Shown: in pieces, positions 14,183-23,168 of the stretch
Numbering within the stretch: position 1 is the stretch's first letter
Layout: each line of letters starts with the position of its first letter
IMG/VR virus record: IMGVR_UViG_3300006925_000149
Span: 1-24,002 of that record
DNA from: a virus
DNA length: 24,002 nt
Strand: one strand, 5' to 3'
The notes under the pieces: generated by a model
Database searches by the model: none
Told to the model about the DNA's origin: nothing
What the model saw: only the letters and a program-made list of their open reading frames with translations
Position numbers and translations under genes: made by a program

Positions 14183-15397
14183 ATGGGATTTTTTAAGAAA
14201 ATATTTAAAGGCGTTAAAAAGGTCTTTAAAAAGATTGGTAGTGGTATTAAAAGAGCTTTTAAAAGTATTGGAAAGTTCATGGGTAAGATCGGTGTTGTCG
14301 GTCAGATTGCTCTTTCTTTATTGCTACCCGGAATAGGGACAATGATTGGTGGGCTTGCTGGAGGCATGATGGCTTCTGGCAGTGCTCTTGTTAGAGGCGC
14401 TGGTACATTTTTGAATGCTGCCGTTAATGTCGGTAGTAAAATGGGAGGCATGGTAAAGACTGTGACTCAAGGTGTTACTAAAGTTATTGGTAATGTTGCA
14501 GGCGCTGTGCTTAATAAGATTCCCGGTGCCGACTCTCTTGTAAAAAGTGTAACAGGTCTTGACATAAATAACGCTAGTTTTGGAAATGCTGTAAAAGCCG
14601 CCCAAAGCACAGTAACTGACTTTGCTACACAAGGACGTGACTTGTTCTCTATGGATACTTTGACAGACCCTAATAAGTATATTAGCACTGAGACAAGGGC
14701 TAAGATAAATAAACTTGATGTTGATCTTCAAAAAGATTTAGACGCTGGTAAAACCATCGGAAGTGATCCATACACCCAAGCTCAAATAGAGGCCGACAGT
14801 ATTATAGAAAAGCCTTTAGAAACTTCTAAAACTATTGGTGCAGAGGCCGCTGCTCCTAGAGAAAGCTTATTAAGTCCTACACAGCAAAGAGGACTAGATT
14901 TTACTAAGGACTTTTCTCCTACTAAAATAGACGGAACTGTAGCTTATAAAGTAGCATCAGGCGAAGTCATGTATGCTCCAGAGGGTATTTTAGAAACTAT
15001 GCAGCAGCAAGGTTTAGATACTTCTAGCATAAAACAACTAAATTTTGCTGAGTTAGGTATTGAACAAGGTAAAGAAAAAATAAGTTCTTATGTATCTGAA
15101 AAGGTAGCAGCCTTACAAGACCCAATGTCCCTTGCAAAAGCAGGCTTTAATACTTATGCACAAACAAGACGTGAAGATGAAATGTTAGCTGCACAGCAGG
15201 CTGCTCTTGTAGGCGGTGATGTTATTAATGTAGGACAGTATCAAGATCCTAGTGCTTTCTTAGCCTACCAGACGCAGAATACTGTAGCACCTATAGCTTC
15301 TTTTCAACAGCCTGCTAATTATAATGCACCGCTTTCTAGCTGGGGTCAACAGTTTATGTTTGATCCCTTCGCGCAATTACCGATGAGGACAGCATAA
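14183..15397 (+). CDS. Internal virion protein with cationic amphipathic N-terminal helix
   Basis: 404 aa. Residues 3-36 form a Phe/Ile/Lys helix with 11-residue periodicity (FKKIFKGVKKV, FKKIGSGIKRA, FKSIGKFMGKI). Residues about 38-70 are hydrophobic and Gly-rich (VVGQIALSLLLPGIGTMIGG and on). The whole opening resembles a membrane-active peptide followed by a glycine-zipper-like segment. The remainder is polar and mostly helical, with SFQQPANYNAPLSSWGQQF near the end. It lies among the presumed ejection proteins, so insertion into the host membrane during DNA entry is a reasonable guess. Start at ATG 14183 with TAGGA upstream. Confidence 0.6.
   Translation: MGFFKKIFKGVKKVFKKIGSGIKRAFKSIGKFMGKIGVVGQIALSLLLPGIGTMIGGLAGGMMASGSALVRGAGTFLNAAVNVGSKMGGMVKTVTQGVTKVIGNVAGAVLNKIPGADSLVKSVTGLDINNASFGNAVKAAQSTVTDFATQGRDLFSMDTLTDPNKYISTETRAKINKLDVDLQKDLDAGKTIGSDPYTQAQIEADSIIEKPLETSKTIGAEAAAPRESLLSPTQQRGLDFTKDFSPTKIDGTVAYKVASGEVMYAPEGILETMQQQGLDTSSIKQLNFAELGIEQGKEKISSYVSEKVAALQDPMSLAKAGFNTYAQTRREDEMLAAQQAALVGGDVINVGQYQDPSAFLAYQTQNTVAPIASFQQPANYNAPLSSWGQQFMFDPFAQLPMRTA
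14192..14290 (+). repeat. Three 11-residue cationic helix repeats
   Basis: Phe at residues 4, 15 and 26, and Ile at 7, 18 and 29, are spaced by exactly 11. Lys/Arg fill most other polar sites. It is encoded by three 33-base units. Confidence 0.75.
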
Positions 15398-15951
15398 TGG
15401 ATGAAGAAACAACTCCAGAACTACAGGAGTATTTTTCTAAGATGGACAGACCTATTCCGGGTCAGTCCTTAACTGAAGATCCTGATACACAACAACCTTA
15501 TACGGCAGCGCCAGAGTTTACTGTGCCACAAGAAGCTGTAGAGTATCTATTTGATCAGATGACTCAAGAAGATAACTACCTGCCTTTAATGGATAGTATC
15601 CTAACAGGTACTACTATTATGGATGCTACTAGGCTCATATTATTCTCAGGCTTTAACGAAGGTAAATGGAATCCCGATCTTATGTTGTTGTTGATTGAGC
15701 CTACAGCTTATATGATTATGGGTCTTGCAGAACGTGCAGGTATTGACTACGAAGTTCAAGAAGACGATGAAGAAGATATGTTTGGTGTAGCTGTAGATCG
15801 TCCAGAGCTATCAGAACCTTCAGAGCTTTCAGAAGAGACACAAGATGTTATGGGTCGTGTTGAAAGTGCTGAACTTCCTGAAGTACCTACACAGTCTTTG
15901 ATGGCTCGTCCACCACCACCCCAACCTAGTTTAATGCAGAGGCAGGCGTAA
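15397..15951 (+). CDS. Acidic hypothetical protein in the internal-protein cluster
   Basis: 184 aa, acidic. A central helical part (about residues 48-125) includes a mildly hydrophobic stretch LMLLLIEPTAYMIMGLAERA. After it come an Asp/Glu run (QEDDEEDMF), a Ser-Glu repeat (PELSEPSELSEE), and a Pro/Gln-rich end (RPPPPQPSLMQRQA). I recognise no family. TAATG overlap with the gene upstream and a one-base gap to the gene downstream suggest a joint role with the ejection proteins, perhaps as an assembly partner or chaperone for their basic regions. Confidence 0.55.
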   Translation: MDEETTPELQEYFSKMDRPIPGQSLTEDPDTQQPYTAAPEFTVPQEAVEYLFDQMTQEDNYLPLMDSILTGTTIMDATRLILFSGFNEGKWNPDLMLLLIEPTAYMIMGLAERAGIDYEVQEDDEEDMFGVAVDRPELSEPSELSEETQDVMGRVESAELPEVPTQSLMARPPPPQPSLMQRQA

Positions 15952-15952
15952 T

Positions 15953-17269
15953 ATGGCTATTGAACAATTTGGAGAGTCCCTACTGACTCAAAAGCGTCAG
16001 CGTGATGCAGAGCAAGAAAAGAAGCTACGTAAGCGTGAAGACCGTAATGCACTGCTAGGTCTTGCAGGTACTGTAGGTATTGGGCTGTACAGGAAAAACT
16101 TAAAAGAAAAGCAACAAAATTTCTTGAACAGCCAGCCTGTTATGGATATGAAGATTAAATATAATCAGGCTCAAAGGATTGCAGACGATACTGAAGCAGA
16201 GCGTCAGCGCGTTATGAGTTTTGGCGGTAGTCATGAAGATTACTACTACGATAAAGCTTTTAAAGATATAAAAAGTGAGTATCTTTCTAGGTACTCTGAT
16301 GATTTAGACCGTGTCGCTTACATTAATGCTGGTAAATATGATGCTGCCATAGCTAAAGATGCTAGAGCTATCTATAAAGAACAATTAGATGCTCAGTTAG
16401 CAAGAGAGCAGTGGGCAGACAGATTTAAAGCTCAAGGATCTTTTGAAGACGTTTTAAGTATGTCAAATCAAAGACCTACTAGCGCCTTTGATGGCCTTTT
16501 AAACTTCTTACGTGGAAAGTCTGATCAAGAGCTTGACAGCCGTACTATACAGGCAATGCGTCAAAGTTCTTTGGGACGTGTTGCGTTACCCGCTTCGCCT
16601 GAAAAGCAGTCTGAAGCTCAGAGACTTGAAGAAGCTTATAGGATTACTAATAACATTATAGAGGCTCAAGATGTTGCCGATCTAGGTGAGCTAGAAAGAG
16701 ATACTAGAAAGGAGGTTACGTACACAGGAGGTTTTAATTCTACAACAGGTAAGTACGATTATAGAAAACAGATAAAGCAGTTTGATAAGGTCACTGGAGA
16801 AGAACTAGAGACTGTTTTGGAAAGAACAGAAACTGCCGACATGAATGATCAGTCGGCTATGGATATAATATCTTTAAAAAATCTTAGAACATCTTATGAC
16901 CCCCGTGTTAAAAGCACAACTGTTTTTAATGATGCGGGTGTTAAAGAGTTTAATCGTAGACTTAGAAAAGCTAACAATGATACAAATCTTGATACTCTTA
17001 AAAAGTATAATAAAGCTATGGATATTTTTTACGATGTAATGCAGGCTGAAACAGATCTTAGTGGAAATCCTGTGGATTATGTTACTTCACCTTCACAAAA
17101 ATTTAATGCTATTCAAGAAGCGGTCATTAAGTCTACGGGTTACAGCAATAGGTTTGCTCTTATTAATGAAAAAATATTTGGAGCATCAGCTACTGAAGAT
17201 AGTAGGAGAGAAGGAAGAGATGAGTACATACTAATTATGGAAGAGATAGCTAAATTAGGAAAACTTTAA
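15953..17269 (+). CDS. Putative internal virion protein, 438 aa
   Basis: 438 aa, highly charged and mostly helical. It opens with a basic coiled segment (KRQRDAEQEKKLRKREDR), then one weakly hydrophobic stretch (ALLGLAGTVGIGLYR, residues about 30-44). Long helices with many Asp, Lys, Arg and Gln follow, including SHEDYYYDKAFKDIKSEYL. A short beta-like part (VTYTGGFNSTTGKYDYRK) lies near residue 255. I see no catalytic motif. Its place directly before the 1712-aa gene matches T7 gene 15 before gene 16, which makes an internal core role plausible but unproven. Confidence 0.55.
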   Translation: MAIEQFGESLLTQKRQRDAEQEKKLRKREDRNALLGLAGTVGIGLYRKNLKEKQQNFLNSQPVMDMKIKYNQAQRIADDTEAERQRVMSFGGSHEDYYYDKAFKDIKSEYLSRYSDDLDRVAYINAGKYDAAIAKDARAIYKEQLDAQLAREQWADRFKAQGSFEDVLSMSNQRPTSAFDGLLNFLRGKSDQELDSRTIQAMRQSSLGRVALPASPEKQSEAQRLEEAYRITNNIIEAQDVADLGELERDTRKEVTYTGGFNSTTGKYDYRKQIKQFDKVTGEELETVLERTETADMNDQSAMDIISLKNLRTSYDPRVKSTTVFNDAGVKEFNRRLRKANNDTNLDTLKKYNKAMDIFYDVMQAETDLSGNPVDYVTSPSQKFNAIQEAVIKSTGYSNRFALINEKIFGASATEDSRREGRDEYILIMEEIAKLGKL

Positions 17270-20200
17270 ATGGCTAGTTATACTGATGAGTTTGGAAGAT
17301 CTATAGCTAAATTTGGGGAGACTTTAGCCCAAGCTCCTTTTAGTTTGGCAGACCTTGCGCGTTTTTACGCTGATTCACAGATGAGAGTGTTCACAGAGGA
17401 TGCTCCAAAAAGGCAGGGCCTTACGCCTGAAGAGCTTGAAGAACGTGCAGCATTAAAAGCAGATATATCTAAAGGTTTAACTGCGCCGATGCTAAGTGCT
17501 TTGGGGGTTAAAGAAGAAGATGTTTTTACTGAAGAAGGTAAAGTACGTGAGGCTGAAACTTATGCGGGAGCAGCAGGACAGTTCATAGGTGAAGTAGGTG
17601 CTTATGTTGTACCCTATACGGGCGTAACAAAAGCTGCACAGGCTGTGGGGCTTGGTGCAAAATATGCAGCGCCCATTACAGGTGCCGTTGTTTCTGAGCA
17701 ATTGTTAACAGATCCTCAATCAAATTTATTTAATTTTGTAGAAGAGACATTCCCAGAAGCTTCAAAAAATACTTTCATTGAGTACATGTCTGCTGACCCT
17801 GATGATGAAGAAGCAACTAACAGAATGAGAATGGTAGCTCAGGACGCTCTACTGATACCTATGATTGAGCGTGGTATTTCTTTTGTTGCTACTTTAAAAA
17901 GAATAAAACAGAGTAAGAGCTACGATAAGATGTCTGAAGAAGAGCAGACAGAAGTTGTTATGAGTTATCTTGAAAATGCTCGTAAAGAAGCAAAACGTGC
18001 AGACATAGAGGCCCGTAAAGAAGGCCGTATTGGTGTTGAGCGTGAAGACCTACCTGCTGCAAAAGAGGTAGTAAAAGAAACAACCGAAGGTGTTGAACAG
18101 GTTGCTGGTCAGGCTAGTCCGATTAAAAGGCTTTACCGTAGATTCATGACCTCTGAAGGTTACCTTACTCCACAGGCTTATAATGCTTTTAGGGACACCC
18201 AGTATTCTCAAAGACAAACAATAAGGGCTGCTGAAAATATCAGTAATAGGCTTAACCTTGCCCTGAAAAAAATTACAGATGAAACGTCTTCTAAAGAAAT
18301 GTCTGACCGGGTACAGAAAGCTTTACAGGCTGATGCAAGTTTTATTTATGAAATGCCTAAACAAGATCGTGTGGAGTTCTTCAGGACTGAGTACAGACTA
18401 TCAGAAGAAGTAGCTAATGAGGTCTTAAATGCCCGTGAGTTAATGGATGGTCTGTCTAGAAAGATTGTAGGTAGTAAAGGGTTTAGCGCAGATGTCAAGC
18501 AGTCTATATCAGCTAACGTAGGTAACTACATGCGTAGGTCTTACAGGATGTTTGAAGATCCTTCCTATACTCATACAAGTGAAGTGAAAGAAAACGCTGT
18601 ACAGTTTTTAGCTGATGATTTACTTGAAGCAACGCCCGACATGAATATTGATGATGCTCTTTCTAAGGCAAAGTCTCAGGTAGATGAAATACTAAGCAAA
18701 AGTGAAGATTATGAGGTAGTAGATTATCTTGCGAAGATTCGTAGAGTAACAAAATTTAAGCAGAGGAAAGATATTCCAGAGCCAATAAGAGCTTTATTGG
18801 GCGAAGTTACTTCTCCATCTGAAAGTATTATTTTGTCTGTTGCGAAGGCATCTAGAATTTATGAAGTAAATAATTTTTACAGACAGTTTAATGAGCTAGG
18901 AAAAACTGGTGGTTATCTTACTTCAAAAGAGTCAGGACGTAACACTGCTAAAATTACAGATACTAATTCAATATTGGATGGTAAGTACACTACCCCTGAG
19001 ATGTTGCAAGCTTTAGAACGTAAAGAAGAAATGTTTTCTAGCCTGATGGAAGGCACCAATCCTTTAGCTGTGTTGCTGCAAAACTTTTCAACTGCTAAAG
19101 GTTTTTCACAACAGATGAAGACCGTACTGAACCATGTAACACACATTCGTAACTTTTTAGGCGGCGCTCAGTTTGGCGTTGCTAATGGATTAAACCCTTT
19201 CTCTAGTAAGGGCTTGAAGTCTGTACGCAATCTAAGTAATAGTATTCTTCAGGGCGGGGATGAGGCCCTTAATACTGCCTATGAGAAGTATTTACGATTA
19301 GGGTTGATTAATACTAACGTAAAGGTCAATGAGTTTAGGGCTTTGCTTGAAACCGGCATGGAAAGGGAGCCTAGCTTTATTTTGAAGAAGCTGGGGGGTC
19401 TGAAGTATGCTGAAGAGATTCCCGGCGCTCGTCAGGTAGACGCAGGTACTAGATCTTTTCTTCGTAGTGCTGAAAATATATACATGGCTACAGACGATTT
19501 CTATAAGATAAATGCTTTTGGGAATGAACTTGCTACTTTAAAGAAGGCGTTCCCAGATCAAGCTGACGATGTACTAGAAATAAAAGCAGCGCAAATTGTT
19601 CAAGACACAATACCTAACTACGACAAAGTACCTAAAGGCATTAAAGCACTTAGGGACATGCCTGTGGGTAACTTCGTATCTTTCCCTGCTGAAATAGCTC
19701 GTACATCTTATAAGATTGTTAAGCAAGCTTCAGAAGAAATTAACTCTGGTAATTCTGTTTTAAGAAACAGAGGTCTTAAAAGGCTTGCAGGGTTCAGCAC
19801 CGCTGCAATAGGTTTTAATGAAGCTTCTAAAGCTTCTATGGATCTCCTTGGTTGGACAGAGGAAGAGCAGAGGGCGCATACAGACTTGGCTGAAGGGGCT
19901 TTTAACAAGGACTCTAACAAGATTTGGCGTATGGATGAGGACGGCCAGATCTATTTTGTAGATACACGCTTCTTAGACTCTTATGAGTTTGTAAAGCGTC
20001 CTATAATGATTGCTATGGACAGGCTAAATGAAGGCGCTCTGAGGGGTGACGATTTGGATGAGGCTTTATTTGAAGCTGCTAAAGATACTGCTACGTCTTT
20101 GTTAGAACCTTTTGCTTCTCAAGAGATGATTACTGAGGCTATACTAAATTCAGGCATAAAATATAAAAACGGATACATAGATGAAGCAGAGTTTTTGGGA

Positions 20201-22408
20201 GATGTCCTACAGACCTTTGTTCCCGGTTCAGCTACTTCTATACAAAGATATGTAGAGGCTTTGAATGAAGAGCCGAACAGGTACACAGGTGAACCCCGCA
20301 ACGCTGAGAATGAGTTAATGGCAAACATGACGGGTGTTAGGTTTACTAAGTATGACCCTGAATTAAATTTAAGCTTTGCTATAAGGGATTATAACAGGAT
20401 AGAAGACGCTAATCGTAGTAAAAAGTTCTTGTATGACACAGATACTGAAGAGTATTTAGGTGAGTACAGGGATCAGCAACAAGCAATATATTCTGCACAA
20501 CAAGAGTTGTTTAAGATTACAAACGCTTATGTAACTCTTTACGGTAAAGACGATGCTATGCGCGTACTGACTGAAAATGGTATTAGTAGACCAACTGCTG
20601 CTAGTGTTGTTTTAGGTCAGTTCAAAGGTACTGATCCTAGGGGTGATAAGCTTACTATAGAAGCTTATAGAGCTTTTCAGAAAATAAATCCTGAATTAGC
20701 TGATAAACAAGCGAAGAGATTTAGAGAGGAGCTATCCGGTGTACAAGCAGAACTAAACGGCTCATCGCTATACACCCCAGATTATAGGTTAGATACTTCT
20801 ACAGATACTTACAGGGAAGGTAAGGCCAAAGGCGGTGAAGTACTTGACGTACCTAACGTACCCAGAGAGCCTGACCAGCGCATCGACAAGATGACAGGGC
20901 TGCCCTATGACCAACAGGCTGGTACAGCTTTTGTGGATGAGGAAGACCCTTTACGTAGGTTAGGCTTTACAGGCGGTGGTGAGGTAGATCCCTTACGCCG
21001 ACTTGGTTTTGTTCCGGGCGGTACTGTTATTGCTAGAGGTCTTCGTGACCTGTTCACGCCTACCAAGACTGTAGGCAGTAAAGGTTCTAAACGTGTCGTA
21101 CAAGACCCTGACAAGCCTGTAGTGATGACACAGACTGAGGAGCTTGAAGAAACTTTAGATCCTAGAATGGGTAGAGCTATGGAGGCTGAAACAGCTTCTA
21201 GTGTTATGCCTGCTCCCGGTAAGTTCTTTGATCCTGAAAAGAGTTCATACAAAGAAGGTCTTACTAGGAAAGCAGAAGACGCTGGTATAGAGATAGATCT
21301 TGAGTTTGGTAAGTACTTAAAGATGGGCAGAGAACTAGAAGATGTTTCTAATAAAACATTCCAGAATCTTTATGTTACTGCGCGGCCTCCAATGGGTGTA
21401 GAGCAGCGTGGGTCTGTTATAGGGCCTCTTCCTGAAGTAAATCCCACTAGGGAGCAGGGAAAGCTGTCTACGTTTGGAGCAAGTAATAAAGCTATAGCTA
21501 GAGCCAACGAATATGATGGTGCTGATTTAACTATCGATGAAATGAAGGCTAACTATAAGAGAAATACAGGCGTGAAGAGTCCTCCTAGAGTACAGACAAA
21601 TCTTTTGCAGCCAGAGAAGTTTAAGATTATTACTGGTGAAGGGCCTAAACGATTAGATAATCCTATTGTTTCTGTAGAAGCGCCTGAATCTAGGGGCGGT
21701 CATTTTTACGCCTTAGACTACCAGCTTGTAGGGCCTGTAAGGATGAATGTTCTTACTGCCAAAAACAAGGAGGGTAAAGTTAATAGCCCTAACTTACGGC
21801 CTGAGACAGTTGGTGAAGTTAAGCTGGGTAATATAATTGGAACAGTTCAAACTTCAGGGAAAGGTAAGACTCACCCTCTCTATGACTACATTGAAGTAGA
21901 CGGTACGCCCTCACTACCTGAAGGCGTTACAAAGCGTGAGAAGTTTAAAAGAGGTGGTAAAGTTTTAGCGGCTTTGACAAGAAAGAAGTACTCAGGAGGG
22001 GGTAAGGTATCTCAGATTACGGAAAGATTAGCTAGAGAGCTTTTCGGTATTACAGCTAAAGATTTTCGTAAGCATGAGGGTCAAACCTTAGAGATGGTAG
22101 AGCGTCTTGTGGATGAAGGGAAGTTACCAGAACATGAGCGTGGGTACGGAGATGCTTTTAATCAGGCTAATCACATGAGACTAGCTAGACTGTCTGGTGA
22201 TAGTACTTTAAAAAGAGCAGGGTTGCAGGCTAAAGAGGTAGCTCAATATATTGGTGACAATGATCGTCATCCACAGCATGGGGCTATTGCTGATTTTAAA
22301 AATAATAATCTTGGGTTTGAGATATACGATAAAGTTAAAGGGGATAGTGCGGCTTTTGAGCAAGGCGTGGCTGACTATTTAACTGCACAGTATAGAGAAA
22401 ATAAATAA
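17270..22408 (+). CDS. Giant internal virion (ejection) protein, 1712 aa
   Basis: 1712 aa, the size class and position of T7 gp16. Residues about 97-145 hold a Gly/Ala-rich hydrophobic part that could insert into membrane. Residues 200-600 are helical and charged. About 615-640 (LNHVTHIRNFLGGAQFGVA) and 810-860 (PVGNFVSFPAEIARTSYKIV) resemble segments of large phage polyvalent or ejection proteins. From residue 1188 the protein becomes modular: GG(E/K/T)V linkers at 1188, 1236, 1250, 1562 and 1578 flank a tandem 14-residue DPLRRLGF repeat, a beta-rich domain (about 1350-1555), and a helical end domain with DAFNQANH and DFKNNNLG (1628-1682). No lytic transglycosylase motif was found. It probably enters the host with the DNA. 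Confidence 0.6.
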   Translation: MASYTDEFGRSIAKFGETLAQAPFSLADLARFYADSQMRVFTEDAPKRQGLTPEELEERAALKADISKGLTAPMLSALGVKEEDVFTEEGKVREAETYAGAAGQFIGEVGAYVVPYTGVTKAAQAVGLGAKYAAPITGAVVSEQLLTDPQSNLFNFVEETFPEASKNTFIEYMSADPDDEEATNRMRMVAQDALLIPMIERGISFVATLKRIKQSKSYDKMSEEEQTEVVMSYLENARKEAKRADIEARKEGRIGVEREDLPAAKEVVKETTEGVEQVAGQASPIKRLYRRFMTSEGYLTPQAYNAFRDTQYSQRQTIRAAENISNRLNLALKKITDETSSKEMSDRVQKALQADASFIYEMPKQDRVEFFRTEYRLSEEVANEVLNARELMDGLSRKIVGSKGFSADVKQSISANVGNYMRRSYRMFEDPSYTHTSEVKENAVQFLADDLLEATPDMNIDDALSKAKSQVDEILSKSEDYEVVDYLAKIRRVTKFKQRKDIPEPIRALLGEVTSPSESIILSVAKASRIYEVNNFYRQFNELGKTGGYLTSKESGRNTAKITDTNSILDGKYTTPEMLQALERKEEMFSSLMEGTNPLAVLLQNFSTAKGFSQQMKTVLNHVTHIRNFLGGAQFGVANGLNPFSSKGLKSVRNLSNSILQGGDEALNTAYEKYLRLGLINTNVKVNEFRALLETGMEREPSFILKKLGGLKYAEEIPGARQVDAGTRSFLRSAENIYMATDDFYKINAFGNELATLKKAFPDQADDVLEIKAAQIVQDTIPNYDKVPKGIKALRDMPVGNFVSFPAEIARTSYKIVKQASEEINSGNSVLRNRGLKRLAGFSTAAIGFNEASKASMDLLGWTEEEQRAHTDLAEGAFNKDSNKIWRMDEDGQIYFVDTRFLDSYEFVKRPIMIAMDRLNEGALRGDDLDEALFEAAKDTATSLLEPFASQEMITEAILNSGIKYKNGYIDEAEFLGDVLQTFVPGSATSIQRYVEALNEEPNRYTGEPRNAENELMANMTGVRFTKYDPELNLSFAIRDYNRIEDANRSKKFLYDTDTEEYLGEYRDQQQAIYSAQQELFKITNAYVTLYGKDDAMRVLTENGISRPTAASVVLGQFKGTDPRGDKLTIEAYRAFQKINPELADKQAKRFREELSGVQAELNGSSLYTPDYRLDTSTDTYREGKAKGGEVLDVPNVPREPDQRIDKMTGLPYDQQAGTAFVDEEDPLRRLGFTGGGEVDPLRRLGFVPGGTVIARGLRDLFTPTKTVGSKGSKRVVQDPDKPVVMTQTEELEETLDPRMGRAMEAETASSVMPAPGKFFDPEKSSYKEGLTRKAEDAGIEIDLEFGKYLKMGRELEDVSNKTFQNLYVTARPPMGVEQRGSVIGPLPEVNPTREQGKLSTFGASNKAIARANEYDGADLTIDEMKANYKRNTGVKSPPRVQTNLLQPEKFKIITGEGPKRLDNPIVSVEAPESRGGHFYALDYQLVGPVRMNVLTAKNKEGKVNSPNLRPETVGEVKLGNIIGTVQTSGKGKTHPLYDYIEVDGTPSLPEGVTKREKFKRGGKVLAALTRKKYSGGGKVSQITERLARELFGITAKDFRKHEGQTLEMVERLVDEGKLPEHERGYGDAFNQANHMRLARLSGDSTLKRAGLQAKEVAQYIGDNDRHPQHGAIADFKNNNLGFEIYDKVKGDSAAFEQGVADYLTAQYRENK
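20945..21028 (+). repeat. Tandem 42-base coding repeat
   Basis: Two 14-residue units, DPLRRLGFTGGGEV and DPLRRLGFVPGGTV, stand back to back and mark the start of the modular C-terminal part of the 1712-aa protein. Confidence 0.85.
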
Positions 22409-22777
22409 ATGTATAAGTACTTTACAGAAGAAGAACTAGAGTGTAAGCACTGTCAAACCAAGGGTATAGACCCTGAGTTCATGAAGAAGGTAGATGCCCT
22501 GCGTGAAAAGCTTGGATTTAGCTTCCCTGTAACCTCTGCATACCGTTGTAAAGACCACCCCATAGAGGCCCGTAAAGCCTCTCCGGGAGCACATGCTTCA
22601 GGTAGAGCCATAGATATAGGGGTACGTGGTGAAGCCGCTTACAAGCTCTTACAGGGCGCTCTAGAGGCAGGTTTCACTGGCATTGGTATTAGTCAGAAAG
22701 GTGGCTCTAGATTTATACACCTTGATGACCTTGAATGCTCTGAAGGCCGTCCAAGGCCCCACATTTGGAGTTATTAA
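22409..22777 (+). CDS. Peptidase M15-type endolysin
   Basis: 122 aa. It matches the Peptidase_M15_3 layout: an FTEEELECKHC opening, VTSAYRC near residue 41, the zinc motif PGAHASGRAIDI with His62 and Asp69, and the third ligand His104 in RFIHLDD. Enzymes of this family are zinc D,D- or L,D-peptidases that cut the peptide stems of peptidoglycan. Length is typical of single-domain phage endolysins, and no signal peptide is seen, so a holin is needed. The next gene is that holin. The ATG overlaps the end of the upstream stop context (TAAATG) with no clear ribosome binding site, so translation may depend on coupling. Confidence 0.85.
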   Translation: MYKYFTEEELECKHCQTKGIDPEFMKKVDALREKLGFSFPVTSAYRCKDHPIEARKASPGAHASGRAIDIGVRGEAAYKLLQGALEAGFTGIGISQKGGSRFIHLDDLECSEGRPRPHIWSY

Positions 22778-22778
22778 T

Positions 22779-23168
22779 ATGAGTATGCTAGCAAACTTAG
22801 TAGGCCCTGTCACTGGATTACTAGATAAGTTTATTGAAGACAAAGACCAGAAGGCAATGCTGGCTCACAAGATTGCTACGATGTCAGAAGAACATCATCA
22901 AGAGCTTATGAAGGGTCAGCTTGAAGTTAACAAGACTGAAGCAGCACACTCTAGTATCTTTGTAAGTGGTTGGAGGCCCTTCATTGGCTGGACATGTGGA
23001 CTAGGAATGTTCGGTAACTTTATTACAATTCCATTTGCAAACTTTGTACTGGCTTTAGTGGGTATAGACATTGTTATTCCTCTTGTACCGCTAGAAACTA
23101 TGATGCCTGTCCTTATGGGTATGTTGGGTTTGGGTGCTATGAGGAGTTATGAGAAGACCCGCAAATGA
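22779..23168 (+). CDS. Three-transmembrane holin
   Basis: 129 aa from ATG 22779, which has GGAG 8 bases upstream (22767-22770). An upstream in-frame extension to 22683 would lie inside the endolysin gene and is rejected. Residues 15-57 form a charged amphipathic helix. Then comes FVSGWRPFIGWTCGL (residues 61-75) and three hydrophobic segments at about 66-83, 84-103 and 106-122, ending MLGLGAMRSYEKTRK. The SGWRP and LGLGaxRxYEK motifs are those of the 3-TM holin family (GTA_holin_3TM). It would open the inner membrane so that the M15 enzyme reaches the cell wall. Confidence 0.85.
   Translation: MSMLANLVGPVTGLLDKFIEDKDQKAMLAHKIATMSEEHHQELMKGQLEVNKTEAAHSSIFVSGWRPFIGWTCGLGMFGNFITIPFANFVLALVGIDIVIPLVPLETMMPVLMGMLGLGAMRSYEKTRK

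Noticed and set aside
14324-14731. 135-codon open frame on the - strand
   Set aside because: It lies wholly inside the 404-aa gene on the other strand. Its low-complexity product has no recognisable domain, so it is a shadow frame.
20905-21252. 115-codon open frame on the - strand
   Set aside because: It is antisense to the DPLRRLGF repeat region of the 1712-aa gene. Repeats and codon bias explain the open frame.
22683-22778. N-terminal extension of the holin into the endolysin gene
   Set aside because: The extra 32 residues lie inside the M15 coding region and add nothing holin-like. ATG 22779 has GGAG at proper distance.
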